A DNA stretch of 64,000 nucleotides from contig NC_080582.1 of NCBI RefSeq assembly GCF_029962835.1, positions 23,196,032 to 23,260,031 on the forward strand, in the 5' to 3' direction. Position numbers and translations under genes: made by a program. Positions 35,101-47,372 of this stretch are shown piece after piece (within the stretch, counting starts at the first letter, position 1; every line of letters begins with the position of its first letter). Source of the stretch: Magnolia sinica. Taxonomy: Eukaryota > Streptophyta > Magnoliopsida > Magnoliales > Magnoliaceae. The notes beneath the pieces were generated by a model. It did not search any database. It saw only the letters and a program-made list of their open reading frames with translations, and was not told the origin of the DNA.

Positions 35101-36611
35101 AAACCTAAACCTATATAACAAATACCCTAAACCTAAATATAAACCTTAATGTATTCTTAAATCCCTAAACCTAAACTTATACTTAATCCTAATCTAAACT
35201 CCCTAACCTAAACCTAAACTTAAACTTGAAAACCTAAACCTAAACCTAAACCCGACCCTGAACCGAACCCGATTTCTGAAACCTAAACCATAACCTATTC
35301 TCAATTCCCTAAATCTATATCTTATAACCTAAACTTAAGCCTAAACCTAAACCTTAACCTAAACCTGTAACCTATAACCTAAACTTAAACCTAAAACCTA
35401 AATGTATTCTCAAATCCCTAAACCTAAACCTACAACTAATCCTAATCTCAACTCCCTAACCTACACCCAAGCTTAAACTTGAAAACCAAAACCTAAACCC
35501 ATTCCCGAACCCGAACACGATTTCCTAAATCTATACCTTAACCTATTCTCAATTCCCTAAACCTATAGCTTATAACCTAAACCTAAACCTAAACCTAAAC
35601 CTATAACATATAACCTAAATCTAAACCTAAAACCTAATGTATTCTCAAATCCCTAAACCTAAAACCTAATGTATTCTCAAATCCCTAAACCTAAACCTAC
35701 ACCTAATCCTAATCTCAACTCCCTGACCTAAATCTAAACCTAAACTTGATAACCAAAACCTAAACCCGTTCCCGAACCTGAACCTGATTTCCTAAACCTA
35801 AACCTTAACCTATTCTCAATTCCCTAAACCTATAACTTATAACCTAAACCTAAACCTAAACCTAAACCTAAACCTAAACCTGTAACCTATAAGCTAAACT
35901 TAAACTTAAAACCTAAATGTATTCTCAAATCCCCAAACCTATACCTACACTTAGTCTTAATCTCGACTCCTTAACCTAAAGCTAAACCTAAACTTGAAAG
36001 CCAAAACCTAAACCCGATCCCGAACCTGAACCCGATTTCCTAAACCTAAACCTTAACCTATTCTCTATTCCCTAAACCTATTGCTTATAACCTAAACCGA
36101 AACCAAAACCTATACCTTAACCTAAACCTATAACCTATAACCTAAACATAAACCTAAAACCTAAATGTATTCTCAAATCCCTAGACCTAAACCTACACCT
36201 AATCCTAATCTCAACTCCCTAACCTAAACCTAAACCTAAACATGAAAACTCAAGCCTAAACCCAATCCCGAACCCGAACCCGATTTTCTAAACGTAAACC
36301 TTAATGTATTCTCAAATCCCTAAACCTAAACCTACACCTGATCCTAATCTCAACTCCCTAACCTAAACCTAAACCTAAACCCGATCTCGAACCAGAACCC
36401 GATTTCCTAAACTTAAACCTTAACCTATTCTCAATTCCCTAAATCTATAGCTTATAACCTTAACCTAAATCTTATCCTAAACCTAAACCTAAACCTAAAC
36501 CAAAACTAATAACATATAACCTAAACCTAAACCTAAAACCTAAATGTATTCTCAAATCCCTAAACCTAAACCTACATCTAATCCTAATTTCAACTCCCAA
36601 ACCTTAACCTA
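32160..36611 (+). repeat. Telomere-like CCTAAA satellite (C-rich strand up)
   Basis: Dominated by 6-base CCTAAA units (AACCTAAACCTA), not the 7-base plant telomere CCCTAAA. A higher-order unit recurs: GTATTCTCAAATCC, then CACCTAATCCTAATCTCAAC, AACTTGAAAACC, AACCCGATCCCGAACC, GATTTCCTAAACC, CTATTCTCAATTCCC, ATAGCTTATAACC. It starts just after the 167-bp repeats at CCCTTAACCTATAACC and is interrupted by the CACTA element at 36612. Confidence 0.93.
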
Positions 36612-37080
36612 CACTACGCCAAAACTGTGAAAAAAGGATGGTCCAAAACCGTCTCAAATGACCAAAAAGGACGGTCATGGACCGTCGCAAGGGCCGTCAA
36701 ATTTTAATGTGTCGTATTACTTAAAGGACGGTCGAAAACTGTTATTTTTATTGACGAAAAAAGGACTGTCTCGGACCGTCTCTTATGAGCCTTTAAAGGA
36801 CGGCCATCGACCGTCCTTTAAAAGGACGGTCATGGACCGTCCTTAAAAAAGACCGTCGTAGACCGCCTCTGTTAAGTCTTCAAAGGACGGCCCTAGACCG
36901 TCCTTTAAAAGGACTGTCATGGACCATCTCTTATAGGCCTTCAAAGGACGGCCATAAACCGTCCTTTAAAAGGATGGTCATGGACCGTCCTTAAAAAGGA
37001 CTGTCATAGACCGTCTCTTATAGACCTTCAAAGGACGGCCATAGACCGTCCTTTATAAGAGGGTCAATATATATATTTCA
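36612..37080 (+). repeat. CACTA 5' subterminal GGACGGTC array
   Basis: About a dozen AAAGGACGGTCATGGACCGTCC-like palindromic units starting 40 bases inside the terminus. The unit (GGACGGYC, with CTTATAGRCCTTCAAAGGACGG) differs from the GAGACGGTC form of the 3' end. Sequence 37081-37440 behind it is AT-rich with CATCCA/ACACAAG words and no gene. Confidence 0.85.
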
Positions 37081-37440
37081 TCGTATTCTTCCTGATATAT
37101 ACCTATTATATAATATATTTCATCATATTCACATTCACATCCATTTAAACAACCCAAACTACGTAAATCCAACATAAACTACATTCATCCAAATATAAAC
37201 TACATCCATCCAAACACAAGCAATCTTATCCACATTACATTCATCCACACATAAATACATATAAGTTTAACATCATAAATAAAAAAAGAAAAAAAATCAG
37301 CAACAATTTTCTTTGTGTCTTTCACCTGAAAAAAAATATATTAAACCAACAAAACATTATAATTCAGAATCATGAAGAATTGCATAAACTTCTTCCAAAA
37401 AAGCGGGCACTTTTTAAAAATAAAACTGATCATTAAAATA

Positions 37441-40400
37441 GGTTTAGGTTTAGGTTTTAGGTTTTAGGTTTAGGTTTAGGTTTAGGATTAGGATTAGGTT
37501 TTAGGTTATAGGTTATAGGTTAAGGTTTAGGTTATAGGTTTTAGTTTAGGTTTAGGTTAAGGTTTAGGCTTAGGTTATAGGTTTAAGTTAAGGTTTAGGT
37601 TTTAGTTATAGGTTATAGTATATAGGTTATAGCTTTAGGGAATTGAGAATAGGTTAAGGTTAAGGTTTAGGTTTAGGAAATCAGGTCTGAGTTCAGGATC
37701 AAGTTTAGGTTTGAGTTATTAAGTTTAGGTTTAAGTTTAGGTTAGGGAGTTGAGATTAGGATTAGGTGTAGGTTTAGGTTCAAGGATTTGAGAATACATT
37801 TCGATTTTAGGTTTAGGTTTAGGTTTTAAGCTTATGTTTAGGTTATAATTGCAGGTAATAGGTTTAGGTTTATGTTAGGGTATAGGTTAAGGTTTAGGTT
37901 TAGGAAATCGGGTTTGGGTTCGGGATTGGGTTTAGGTTTGGGTTTTAAAGTTTAGGTTTAGGTTTAGGTTAGGGAGTTAAGATTAGGATTAGGTATAGGT
38001 TTAGGTTTAGAGATTTGAGAATACATTTCGATTTTAGGTTTAGGTTTAGGCTTTAGGCTTATGTTTAGGTTATAGGTTTAGGTTATAGGTTTAGGTTTAG
38101 GTTAGGTTATAGGTTAAGGTTTAGGTTTAGGAATCGGGTTCGGGTTCGGGATCAGGTTTAGGTTTGCGTTTTCAAGTTTAGGTTTAGGTTTAGGTTAAGA
38201 GTTGAGATTAGGATTAGGTGTAGGTTTAGGTTTAAGGATTTGAGAATACATTTAGGTTTTAGGTTTAGGTTATAGGTTATAGGTTTAGGTTTAGGTTTAG
38301 GTTAAGCTTTAGGTTTAAGTTTAGGTTTAGGTCATAAGCTATAGGTTTAGGGAATTGAGAATATGTTAATGTTTAGGCTTAGGAAATTGGGTACGGGTTC
38401 GGGATCGGGTTTAGGTTTGGGTTTTCAAGTTTAGGTTTAGGTTTAGGTTAAGGAGTTGAGATTAGGATTAGGTGTAGGTTTAGGGATTCGAGACTACATT
38501 TAGGTTTTAGGTTTAGGTGTAGGTTTAGCTTATAGGTTATCGGTTTAGGTTAAAGTTTAAGTTTAGGTTTAAGTTTAGGTTTAGGTTATAAGCTATAGGT
38601 TTAGGGAATTGAGAATAGGTTAAGGTTTAGGTTTATGAAATCGGGTTCGAGTTCGGGATCGGGTTTAGGTTTGGATTTTCAAGTTTAGGTTTAGGTTTGG
38701 GTTAGGGAGTTGAGATTAGGATTAGGTGTAGGTTTAGGTTTAGGGATTTGAGAATATATTAGGTTTTAGGTTTAAGTTTAGGTTATATGTTATATGTTAT
38801 AGGTTTAGGTTTAGGTTTAGGTTATAAGCTATAGGTTTAGGGAATTGAGAATAGGTTAAGGTTTAGGTTTAGGAAATCGGGCTCGGGTTCGAGATCGGGT
38901 TTAGGTTTGGGTTTTCAAGTTTAGGTTTAGGTTAGGGAGTTGAGATTAGGATTAGGTGTAGGTTTAGGTTTAGGGATTTGAGAATACATTTAGGTTTAGG
39001 TTATGGTTTAGGTTAAGGTTATAGGTTATAGGTTTCGGTTTAGGTTTAGGTTTTAAGCTATAGGTTTAAGGAATTGAAAATAGGTTAAGGTTTAGGATTA
39101 GGAAATCGGGTTCGGGTTTTGGTTTGGGTTTTCAAGTTTAAGTTTAGGTTTAGGTTAGGGAGTTGAGATTAGGATTATGTGTTGGTTTAGGTTTAGGGAT
39201 TTGAGAATACATTTAGGTTTAGGTTTAAGAAATCGGGTTCGGGTTCGGGATCGGGTTTCTTTTTGGGTTTTCAAGTTTAGGTTTAGGTTTACGTTAGGGA
39301 GTTGAGATTAGGATTATGTGTAGGTTTAGGTTTAGGGATTTGAGAATACATTTAAGTTTTAGGTTTATGTTTAAGTTATATGTTATAGGTTTAGGTTAAG
39401 GTATAGGTTTAGGTTTCGGTTTAGGTTATAAGCAATAGGTTTAGGGAATTGAGAATAGATTAAGGTTTAGGTTTAGGAAATCGGGTTCGGGTTCGGGATC
39501 GGGTTTAGGTTTAGGTTAGGGAGTTGAGATTAGGATTAGGTGTAGGTTTAGGTTTAGGGATTTGAGAATACATTTAGGTTTTAGGTTTAGGTTACAGGTT
39601 TAGGTTTAGGTTTAGGTTTAGGTTAAGGTTTAGGTTTAGGTTATAAGCTATAGGTTTATGGAATTGAGAATAGGTTAAGGTATAGGTTTAGGAAATCGGG
39701 TTGGGGTTTGGGATTGGGTTTAGGTTTTGGTTTTCAAGTTTAGGTTTAGGTTTAGGTTAGGGAGTTAACATTAGGATTAGGTATAGGTTTAGGTTTAGGG
39801 ATTTCAGAATACATTTAGGTTTTAGGTTTAGATTTAGGTTATAGGTTACAGGTTTAGGTTTAGGTTTAGGTTTAGGTTAAAGTTTAGGTTTAGGCTTAGG
39901 TTTATGTTATAAGATATAGGTTAGGGAATTGAGAAAAGGTTTAAGGTTTAAGTTTAGGAAATCGGGTTCCGTTTCGGGATCGGGTTTAGGTTTGGGTTTT
40001 CAAGTTTAGGTTTAGATTTAGGTTAGGGAGTTGAGATTAGGATTAGGTGTAGGTTTAGGTTTAAAGATTTGAGAATACATTTAGGTTTTAGGTTTAGGTT
40101 TAGGTTATATGTTACAGGTTTTGGTTTAGGTTTAGGTTAAAGTTATAGGTTATAGGTTTAGGTTTAGGTTAAGGTTATAAGATATAGGTTTAGGGAATTG
40201 AGAATAGGTTAATGTTTAGGTTTAGAAAATTGGGTTCGGGTTCGGGATCGGGTTTAGGTTTTGGTTTTCAAGTTTAGGTTTAGGTTTAGGTTAGGGAGTT
40301 GAGATTAGGATTAGGTGTAGGTTTAGGTTTAAGGATTTGAGATTACACTTAGGTTTTAGGTTTAGGTTTAGGTTATAGATTTCGGTATAGGTTAGGTTAT

Positions 40401-43400
40401 AGGTTAAGGTTTAGGGAATTGAGAATAAGTTAAGGTTTAAGTTTAGGAAATCGGGTTCGGGTTCAGGATTGGGTTTAGGTTATAGATTTCGGTATAGGTT
40501 AGGTTATAGGTTAAGGTTTAGGGAATTGAGAATAAGTTAAGGTTTAAGTTTAGGAAATCGGGTTCGGGTTCAAGATTGGGTTTAGGTTTAGGTTATCAAG
40601 TTTAGGTTTAGGTTTAGGTTAGGGAGTTGAGATTAGGATTAGGTGTAGGTTTAGGTTTAGGGATTTGAGAATACATTTAGGTTTTAGGTTTATGTTTAGG
40701 TTATAGGTTATAGGTTTAGGTTTAGGTTTAGGTTTCGGTTTAGGTTATAAGCTATAGGTTTAGGGAATTGAGAACAGGTTAAGGTTTAGGTTTAGGAAAT
40801 CAGGTTCGGATTTGGGATCGGGTTTAGGTTTTGGTTTTCAAGTTTAGGTTTAGGTTTAGGTTAGGGAGTTGAGATTAGGATTAGGTGTAGGTTTAGGTTT
40901 AGGGATTTGAGAATACATTTAGGTTTTAGGTTTAGGTTTAGGTTATAGGTTACAAGTTTAGGTTTAGGTTTAGGTTAAGGTTATAGGTTTAGGTTTAGGT
41001 TTAGGTTATGGTTTAGGTTTAGGTTTAGGTTATAAGATATAGGTTTAGGGAATTGAGAATAGGTTAATGTTTAGGTTTAGGAAATCAGGATCGGGTTCGG
41101 GATCGAGTTTAGGTTTAGGTTAAGGTGTTGAGATTAGGATTAGGTGTAGGTTTAGGTCTAGGGATTTGAGAATACACTTAGGTTATAGGTTTAGGTTTAG
41201 GTTATAGATTTAGGTTTAGGTTAGGTTATAGGTTAAGGTTTAGGAAATTTAGAATAGGTTGAGGTTTAGGTTTAGGAAATCGGGTTCGGGTTCAGGATCA
41301 GGTTTAGGTTTGGGTTTTCGAGTTTAGGTTTAGGTTTAGGTTAGGGAGTTGAGATTAGGATTAGGTGTAGGTTTAGGTTTAGGGATTTGAGAATACATTT
41401 AGGTTTTAGGTTTATGTTTAGGTTATAGGTTATAGGTTTAGGTAAAGGTATAGGTTTAGGTTATAAGCTATAGGTTTAGCGAATTGAGAATGGGTTAAGG
41501 TTTAGGTTTAGGAAATCGGGTTCGGGATTTGAGAATAGGTTTAGGTTATAGGTTTTGGTTAAAGTTATATGTTAAGGTTAAAGTTATAGGTTTAGGTTTA
41601 TGTTAAGGTTATATGTTTAGGTTTAGGTTAGTTTATAGGTTTTTGGTTAAGGTTTAGGTTATAGTTATAGTTTTTGGGATTTGAGAATAGGTTTAGGTTA
41701 GGTTATAGGTCAAGGTTTAGGTTTAGGAAATCGGGTTCGTGTTCAGGATCGGGTTTAGGTTTGGGTTTTCAAGTTTAGGTTTAAGTTTAGGTTAGAGAGT
41801 TGAGATTAGGATTAGGTGTAGGTTTAGGTTTAGGGATTTGAGAATACATTAGGTTTTAGGTTTAGGTTTAGGTTATAGGTTAAAGGTTTAGGTTTAGGTT
41901 TAGGTTTGGTTTTGGTTTTGATTTAGGTTATAGGTTATAGATTTAGGTTAAGGTTTAGGGAAAGGTAATAGGTTTTGATTTAGGTTATAGGTTATAGGCT
42001 TAGGTTTTAGGTTTAGGTTTAGGTTTTGATTTATGTTATAGGTTATAGGTTTAGGTTAAGGTTTAGGTTTAGGTTATAGGTTTTGGGATTTGAGAATGGG
42101 TTCGGGTTTAGGTTATCAGTTATAGGTTTAGGTTAAGGTTTATGTTTAGGTTATAGGTTTTTGGATTTGAGAATGGGTTCGGGTTTAGGTTATAGGTTTT
42201 GGTTTTGGTTTAGGTTATAGGTTTTGGGATTTTAGAATGGGTTCGGGTTTAGGTTATAAGTTTTGGTTTTGGTTTAGGTTTAGGTTTAGGTTATAGGTTT
42301 TTGGATTTGAGAATGGGTTATGGTTTAGGTTTAAGAAATCGGGTTCAGGTTCGGGATTGGGTTTAAGTTTGAGTTTTCAAGTTTATGTTTAGGTTTAGGT
42401 TAGGGAGTTGAGATTAGGATTAGGTGTAGGTTTAACTTTAGAGAATTAAGTTTAGCTTATAAGTTTAGGGAAAGCTTAGGTTTATGTTATAGGTTTTGGG
42501 ATTTGGGAATGGTTTTAGGTTATAAGTATAGGTTTGGGTTAGGTTAAAGCTTACGGTTTAGGGATTTGAGTTTAGGCCATAGGTTTCGGTTTAGGTCTAG
42601 GTTTAGGTTTAGGGAATTGAGTTTAGGTTATAGGTTTAGGGAAAGGTTAGGTTTAGGTTATAGGTTTTGGGATTTGAGAATAGTTTTAGATTATAAGTAT
42701 AGGTTTAGGTTAGTTTATAAGTTAAGGTTTAGGGATTTGAGTTTAGGTTATAGGATTAGGTTTAGGTTTAGGTTTAGGGATTTGAGTTTAGGTTATAGGT
42801 TTAGGTTTAGGTTTTAGTTTTAGGTTTAGGTCTTGGTTTAGGTTTGGGTTTTGGGATTTGGCTTTAATTATATGTTTTGATTTAGGTTATAGATTATAGG
42901 TTTAGGTTTTAGGTTTTGGTTTTAGGTTTAAGTTTAGTTTAGGTTATAGGTTAACGGTTTAGGTTATAGGTTTTCGGATTTAAGAATGGGTTCGGGTTTA
43001 GGCTATAGGTTTTGGCTTTGGTTTAGGTTATAGGTTTTGGTTAAGGTTATAGGTTATAGGTTTAGGTTTAGGTTTAGATTATGGGTTATAGGAATTGAGA
43101 GTGCGTTCGGGTTTAGGATATAGGTTTTGGTTTTGGTTATATGTTTTGATTTAAGTTTAAGTTATAGGTTTAGGTTTTAGGTTAAGATTATAGGTTTAGG
43201 TTAAGGTTTAGGTTTAGGTTTAGGTTTAGGTTATAGGTATAGGTTAAGGTTTAGGTTTAGGGAATTGAGAATAGGTTAAGGTTAAGGTTTAGGTTCGAGT
43301 TCAGGATTGGGTTTATGTTTGGGTTTTCAAGTTTAGGTATAGGTTTAGTTAGGGAGTTAAGATTAGGATTAAGTGTAGGTTTAGGTTTAGGGATTTGAGA

Positions 43401-43520
43401 ATACATTTAGGTTTTAGGTTTAGGTTTTAGGTTTTAGGTTAAAGTTTAGGTTTAGGTTAAGGTTGAGGTTTAGGTTATAGGTTGAGGTTTTAGGTCATAG
43501 GTTTTGGTTTAGGTTAAGGG
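37441..43520 (-). repeat. Telomere-like satellite, inverted (G-rich strand up)
   Basis: Same satellite as 32160-36611 in reverse orientation (GGTTTAGGTTTAGG, GGGAATTGAGAATAGG, GAAATCGGGTTCGGG, GGGAGTTGAGATTAGGATTA, GGGATTTGAGAATACATT). Towards 41560-43500 the higher-order unit degrades into irregular GGTTATAGGTTTTGG repeats. It lies inside the CACTA insertion. Frames rich in Arg-Phe (about 42566-42817) are translations of the repeat. Confidence 0.93.
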
Positions 43521-43539
43521 CATGGTCCCTGCAAATACA

Positions 43540-44050
43540 GATATAAACACGACCATCTGGCGCAAATGGCCAGGCCCTTCCAATGTTGTCCATAAAAAAT
43601 GGACAGCTTCATCATGATCATAATAGCGGTTCCCTCTTTCCAGGGAACCCCGCTCTTCCGAATAGCTCCGATGCACATCCGGGTCTGCTCCATTAATTTC
43701 GATCAAATACATAAACACGGCATGTTCAAATGGCCAGGCCCCTCCAATGCTGTCCATAGGAAATGGACAGCTTCATCATGGTCATAACAACGGTTCCCAC
43801 CTTCTAGGGACCCCCGCTCAATATCCGGATAGCTCCGACGCACATCTGGGTTTGCTCCATCAATTTCAAGTTAATACATAAACATGGCCTGTCCAAATGG
43901 TCAGGCCACTCCAATGCTGTCCATAGGAAATGGACAGCTTCATCATGGTCATATCAGCGGTTTCCACCTTCCAGGGACTCCCGCTCAACATCTGGATAGC
44001 TCCGACGCACATCCGGGTCTGCTCCATCAATTTCGATCTAATACATTTAA
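43540..44050 (-). repeat. 167-bp tandem repeat, three units, inverted
   Basis: TAGCTCCGAYGCACAT recurs with AGCTCCG at 43664, 43831 and 43998, an exact 167-base spacing. Units match 31816-32149 in reverse complement. One more unit than on the left side. Confidence 0.9.
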
Positions 44051-44235
44051 AAACAATATAATTATATCTAAAAGAATTTAGATACCTGGGGAAGGCCTCC
44101 CATATTCGTATTGTTGGTTACTCATCCCTTTGTCTATAAGCCACAATCAACCAACACTTTCTATTGCTACTTGTACTCTGAAACTAACACAAATATAACT
44201 GGGAAACAATATAAGGAATAAAAAAATGAATTTAC

Positions 44236-44297
44236 CTGTACACATCATCAAATGTTTCCCTATAAGGAGGTGATATTATATCTTTGATAGCCACAAC
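44236..44297 (-). pseudogene. MAP kinase gene exon fragment
   Basis: A minus-strand 62-base exon between TCATACAG (acceptor) and GTAAATTC (donor). It reads AIKDIISPPYRETFDDVY preceded by VV, matching the plant MAP kinase stretch between the glycine-loop lobe and the hinge (consensus AIKDII-PP----F-DVY). Plant MAP kinases phosphorylate targets in stress and developmental cascades; this fragment lacks every catalytic motif. No neighbouring MAP kinase exon was found within 2 kb. It sits 11 bases from the end of the palindrome arm, inside the CACTA insertion. Confidence 0.58.
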
Positions 44298-44303
44298 CTG
44301 TAT

Positions 44304-45180
44304 GACAGAGACAAATGCAACCGATATTGCATGTTACAATTCAAAGGAGAAAAAAGATTTGTCACAACATGCCACACATGTTGTCACCAATCACAAAAAA
44401 ATAAAGAATTATGATTTTAACCTCACATTGCACATCTTACATGGTAACTGATATAAAATAAGGTTGGACTGCAAGAATTATGATTTAATAATTGGATCTT
44501 TCTTAATTCTCTGTCCATAGAAGTTCAGCTGATGCTGGGCAAAAACCAGACATGTCTTGTCAAAGCAAAAATTGATTTGATTATTTAAAAAAAAAAGGAC
44601 ACCAGAAAAAAACAAAGACAAGCTGAGAAGCATCGTGGTGCTTAGAGAGAAAAGGCACCAGAGCAATATTAAACCAATTTGATATTGACTTGTTAGCCCA
44701 AGAATGTGAGGGTTGAAATTGTTTTGGGTTTATAAGGTGGTAAATACAGTCTTAGGTAGCTATTTTGGATAGGCTTTCTTTTGCAATTCTGTTGAAGTAG
44801 TGAGTTATTTGATATGCTCTTGAATTCAAGAGAACGTGTGTAAAACATCATACTTATTAGGTATGGATGGAAGAATGCTTTGAAATTTTAATAGGTATGT
44901 AATAGGTATACTAGGATGTTGCTGCATTGAAAGAGAAAACAAGTGATAAACTATCATAATGGGCACAATTAACTGGCTTACCTGTCCCTCTTCCTTACGA
45001 GACACCCAGAACTTTCAGTTTTGCTCAAAGAATTTGCATGTTAACCATAAAAAGTCCAAACAATCCCTTAAGGTCACCAATATACAGGGAAAAAAAAAAT
45101 TTACTGTGATTATGGGAGTTCAAAGCATACTTCACTCAGTCACAGTTAGTCAAGATGTATTAGCCCCAACTCTTTAGGCC
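44304..45180. other. Intron-like AT-rich sequence, no supported gene
   Basis: One weak minus-strand exon-like piece ends at a GTAAGCC donor near 44990 (reading VSRKEEGQ), but a stop lies just upstream and I do not recognise it. Confidence 0.35.
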
Positions 45181-45299
45181 AGATTTATGTGACTCCAACT
45201 GACCTGATTTCCAGATATTGCACAAGAAAGTCAAGTGTTGGATTTATGTGACTCCAACTGACTTGATTTCCAGATATTCATATGCTAAAGTGAAAATCA
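45181..45299. repeat. 59-bp direct duplication
   Basis: GATTTATGTGACTCCAACTG followed by ACYTGATTTCCAGATATT occurs at 45182 and 45241, 59 bases apart, with one difference in the shared 40 bases. Confidence 0.8.
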
Positions 45300-45337
45300 C
45301 CTTGTTACTTTCTATTATCCGGGTTAGCCTAAAAATT

Positions 45338-45445
45338 ATTAACAATGCAGGTGCAACCAAGGAGGCACATGTCAAGTACCTAATACAAAGGGGCTGCCTC
45401 AAGCCCATTGGATATCAGGCTATTAGCTTCATGTACAGGAAATGA
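45338..45445 (+). pseudogene. Importin-alpha armadillo-repeat fragment
   Basis: Reads NNAGATKEAHVKYLIQ then RGCLKPIG before diverging to a stop at 45445. Importin-alpha armadillo repeats have the pattern SNAT-GG--EQIKYLV-QGCIKPLCDLL, so the H-KYL-Q-GC-KP spacing fits. Importin-alpha carries nuclear-localisation cargo. Only about 27 codons are left, and the conserved Asp-Leu-Leu after KP is lost. It runs on the opposite strand to the MAP kinase and DCP5 pieces, as expected of independently captured fragments. A different armadillo protein is possible. Confidence 0.45.
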
Positions 45446-47372
45446 AAAATGCATTGCTTTTCATGGTTCACACTTGGTAACATATGCTTGCATATGCATT
45501 TCATGGTTCATACTTGGTAAACTCAAACTAAACCATCCATGCTATGAATTCAAATGTATATAGGTGGTATCCCAAAAATCGGACTTGTATAATGGATTTA
45601 TACTTTGATTTTTGAATCCTTTTGTTGTATTAGAAACAAACCGTAGAATCTCCTAAGCGTAGGTGGGTTTCATTGGCCCGTTGTTCTTTTGTCTTGGGAG
45701 GGATCTAAAAATTTGATATTCCCATTAGTGGTCATGCTCAGCAGAGTCCATGTCATTAGTATTCAGGCTTTAAGTTCAGTTGGGTCAGGTTTGTCTTGAC
45801 TGCAGCCCTAGTGCCCAGCTCAATCTATAACGCTGTCAGTGTCATGGGCATGCACCTCTCCCATGGCCAATTCCAATGCCAGGTAAATGAGAGAGCCACT
45901 ACGTAGTTCTTTTTAATTAACCAAGTTACTAAAGGTCATAAATTTCATATTTAACAAAGTATCATTCAACGTCGTCTCAAATCGTTTTTGGTTGGTACAT
46001 TTAAAAAAATTTAAATACACAATCAATGCATATTCTTATTACACAATCAATGTATGGCACAAAACAAATACTAAGCATGAAGGAAAAAATAGAATCTTTT
46101 AAAGAATAACCAAATGAGAGGCCAAAAAATACATAATCCACATAAATCCATCACATGAATATATAAGAATCAGATCATTGACACACAAATGATTAAAGGC
46201 ATGTGGTACCTGCATATTACCCAATGAGAAGTGAAAATAAAACCAAGCCACGGATGGAAATGAGAACCACAAAGCAAATCTCCCAAACATAAGTACTTGT
46301 TTCCACTTGATTAAATTTTTCCAATTCAATTCATAGTCTGATACAAATGTCCCTAGGATAAGCTGAACATACAAATTGACATGCAGGGCCTATTGAGATG
46401 TTTTAATGACATTCAATCCTTCCATCAATTCAGTCTGATACAAATGTCTCTAGAATGCACTCTAAAACAAAGAAAGAAATAAAGGTGCTTTCAAGAGAAC
46501 CATTTAAATTAACATGGAATAGGGACCACCAAATGCTAACATGGAATGAAATGTGTAAGATCTCACTTGACCGGATTGCCAACTACAACCTCGCTAACAG
46601 CTTGAGCCACTCCTCATCCTGAAAAAGCACTAGCCCTAGATATGTAAACCTGCAACCACTCCGCTGATTCATACTATGCATCAGTCCTATATAAAAATCA
46701 GCCAAGTTTTGCATTGACTTGGCCAATCCACCGGGCCATGAAAACTTAGCCGAGTCAATATTTGTCTTATAAAATTAGTTAATAAGAACCATTTTTTTAG
46801 GTGAACACCTTTTCTTTACTTCAAATCAACAAATTACCTAGAAACCAAAAAAGAGGGGAGTTCTTACGGCTAAATTACTAAAGAAAACAAATCTAGGAAA
46901 ATCTAATGTTACCATAAGGAGATTATTATAAATTTGGAAGAAAGATGCCCAAAAATTGGTCCAAACGATAATGACCAGCAAAACCTTATTGCTACATCCA
47001 GATTCAAAAAATCTAAAAGAAAAACAATCCAAAAAAATCTGAAGAATATGAAAGTTCAGCAAATCAAAATTAGTAAACCTATTTTTAATCCAACCAAAGG
47101 GAACAAATCAGTTTAGAATTCCCAATAAGACCCTACTATTGTTTCTGAGAAAACACAACAGCCTTAAATATTCAAAGACTTTCCAATAAAAACTTCAACA
47201 AGATCTCCAAGACACCACAACCGCAGGACCACCCCTCACAAATGACATACAATCAGTGATTGAAAGGTTAAGACTCTCAAACCAAGAAAGATTATATGAA
47301 AAGAAAATAAGAGGAGATTAGAAGAGATCAAAATATAAGACTCAAGATATAAGAAACCCTACGGACCTTCTT
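45446..47372. other. No supported gene; possible retroelement internal sequence near 47372
   Basis: AT-rich, intron-like. AGTCTGATACAAATGTCYCTAG occurs twice (about 46335 and 46433). A minus-strand open stretch at 46099-46374 is hydrophobic but unrecognised. The last few hundred bases may be internal sequence of the element whose LTR and primer site follow at 47373-47591. Confidence 0.35.

Larger units (their letters stand above)
31633..44225. repeat. Second palindrome: flank, 167-bp repeats and telomere-like arrays, inverted
   Basis: ATTCCTTATATTGTTTCCC at 31633 is mirrored at 44225. Both sides then show GTAC-rich unique flank, ATGAGTAACCACCAATAC, CCTGGGGAAGGCCT (inverted), 167-bp units (two on the left, three on the right), the same junction CTGTATTTGCAGGGACCA, and telomere-like sequence (C-rich left, G-rich right). 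Arms are about 5.0 and 6.8 kb, separated at 36612-37440 by a CACTA terminus. Confidence 0.88.

Noticed and set aside
32160..36611. CRISPR-like or true telomere array
   Set aside because: Repeats are degenerate 6-base units with no spacers, so not CRISPR. The unit is not the 7-base plant telomere and is flanked by other DNA, so not a chromosome end as seen here.
36658..36846. Frame across the CACTA subterminal array
   Set aside because: Translation of GGACGGTC repeats; the same applies to 56353-56565 minus.
42566..42817. Arg-Phe-rich 83-residue frame
   Set aside because: Translation of the GGTTTAG satellite.
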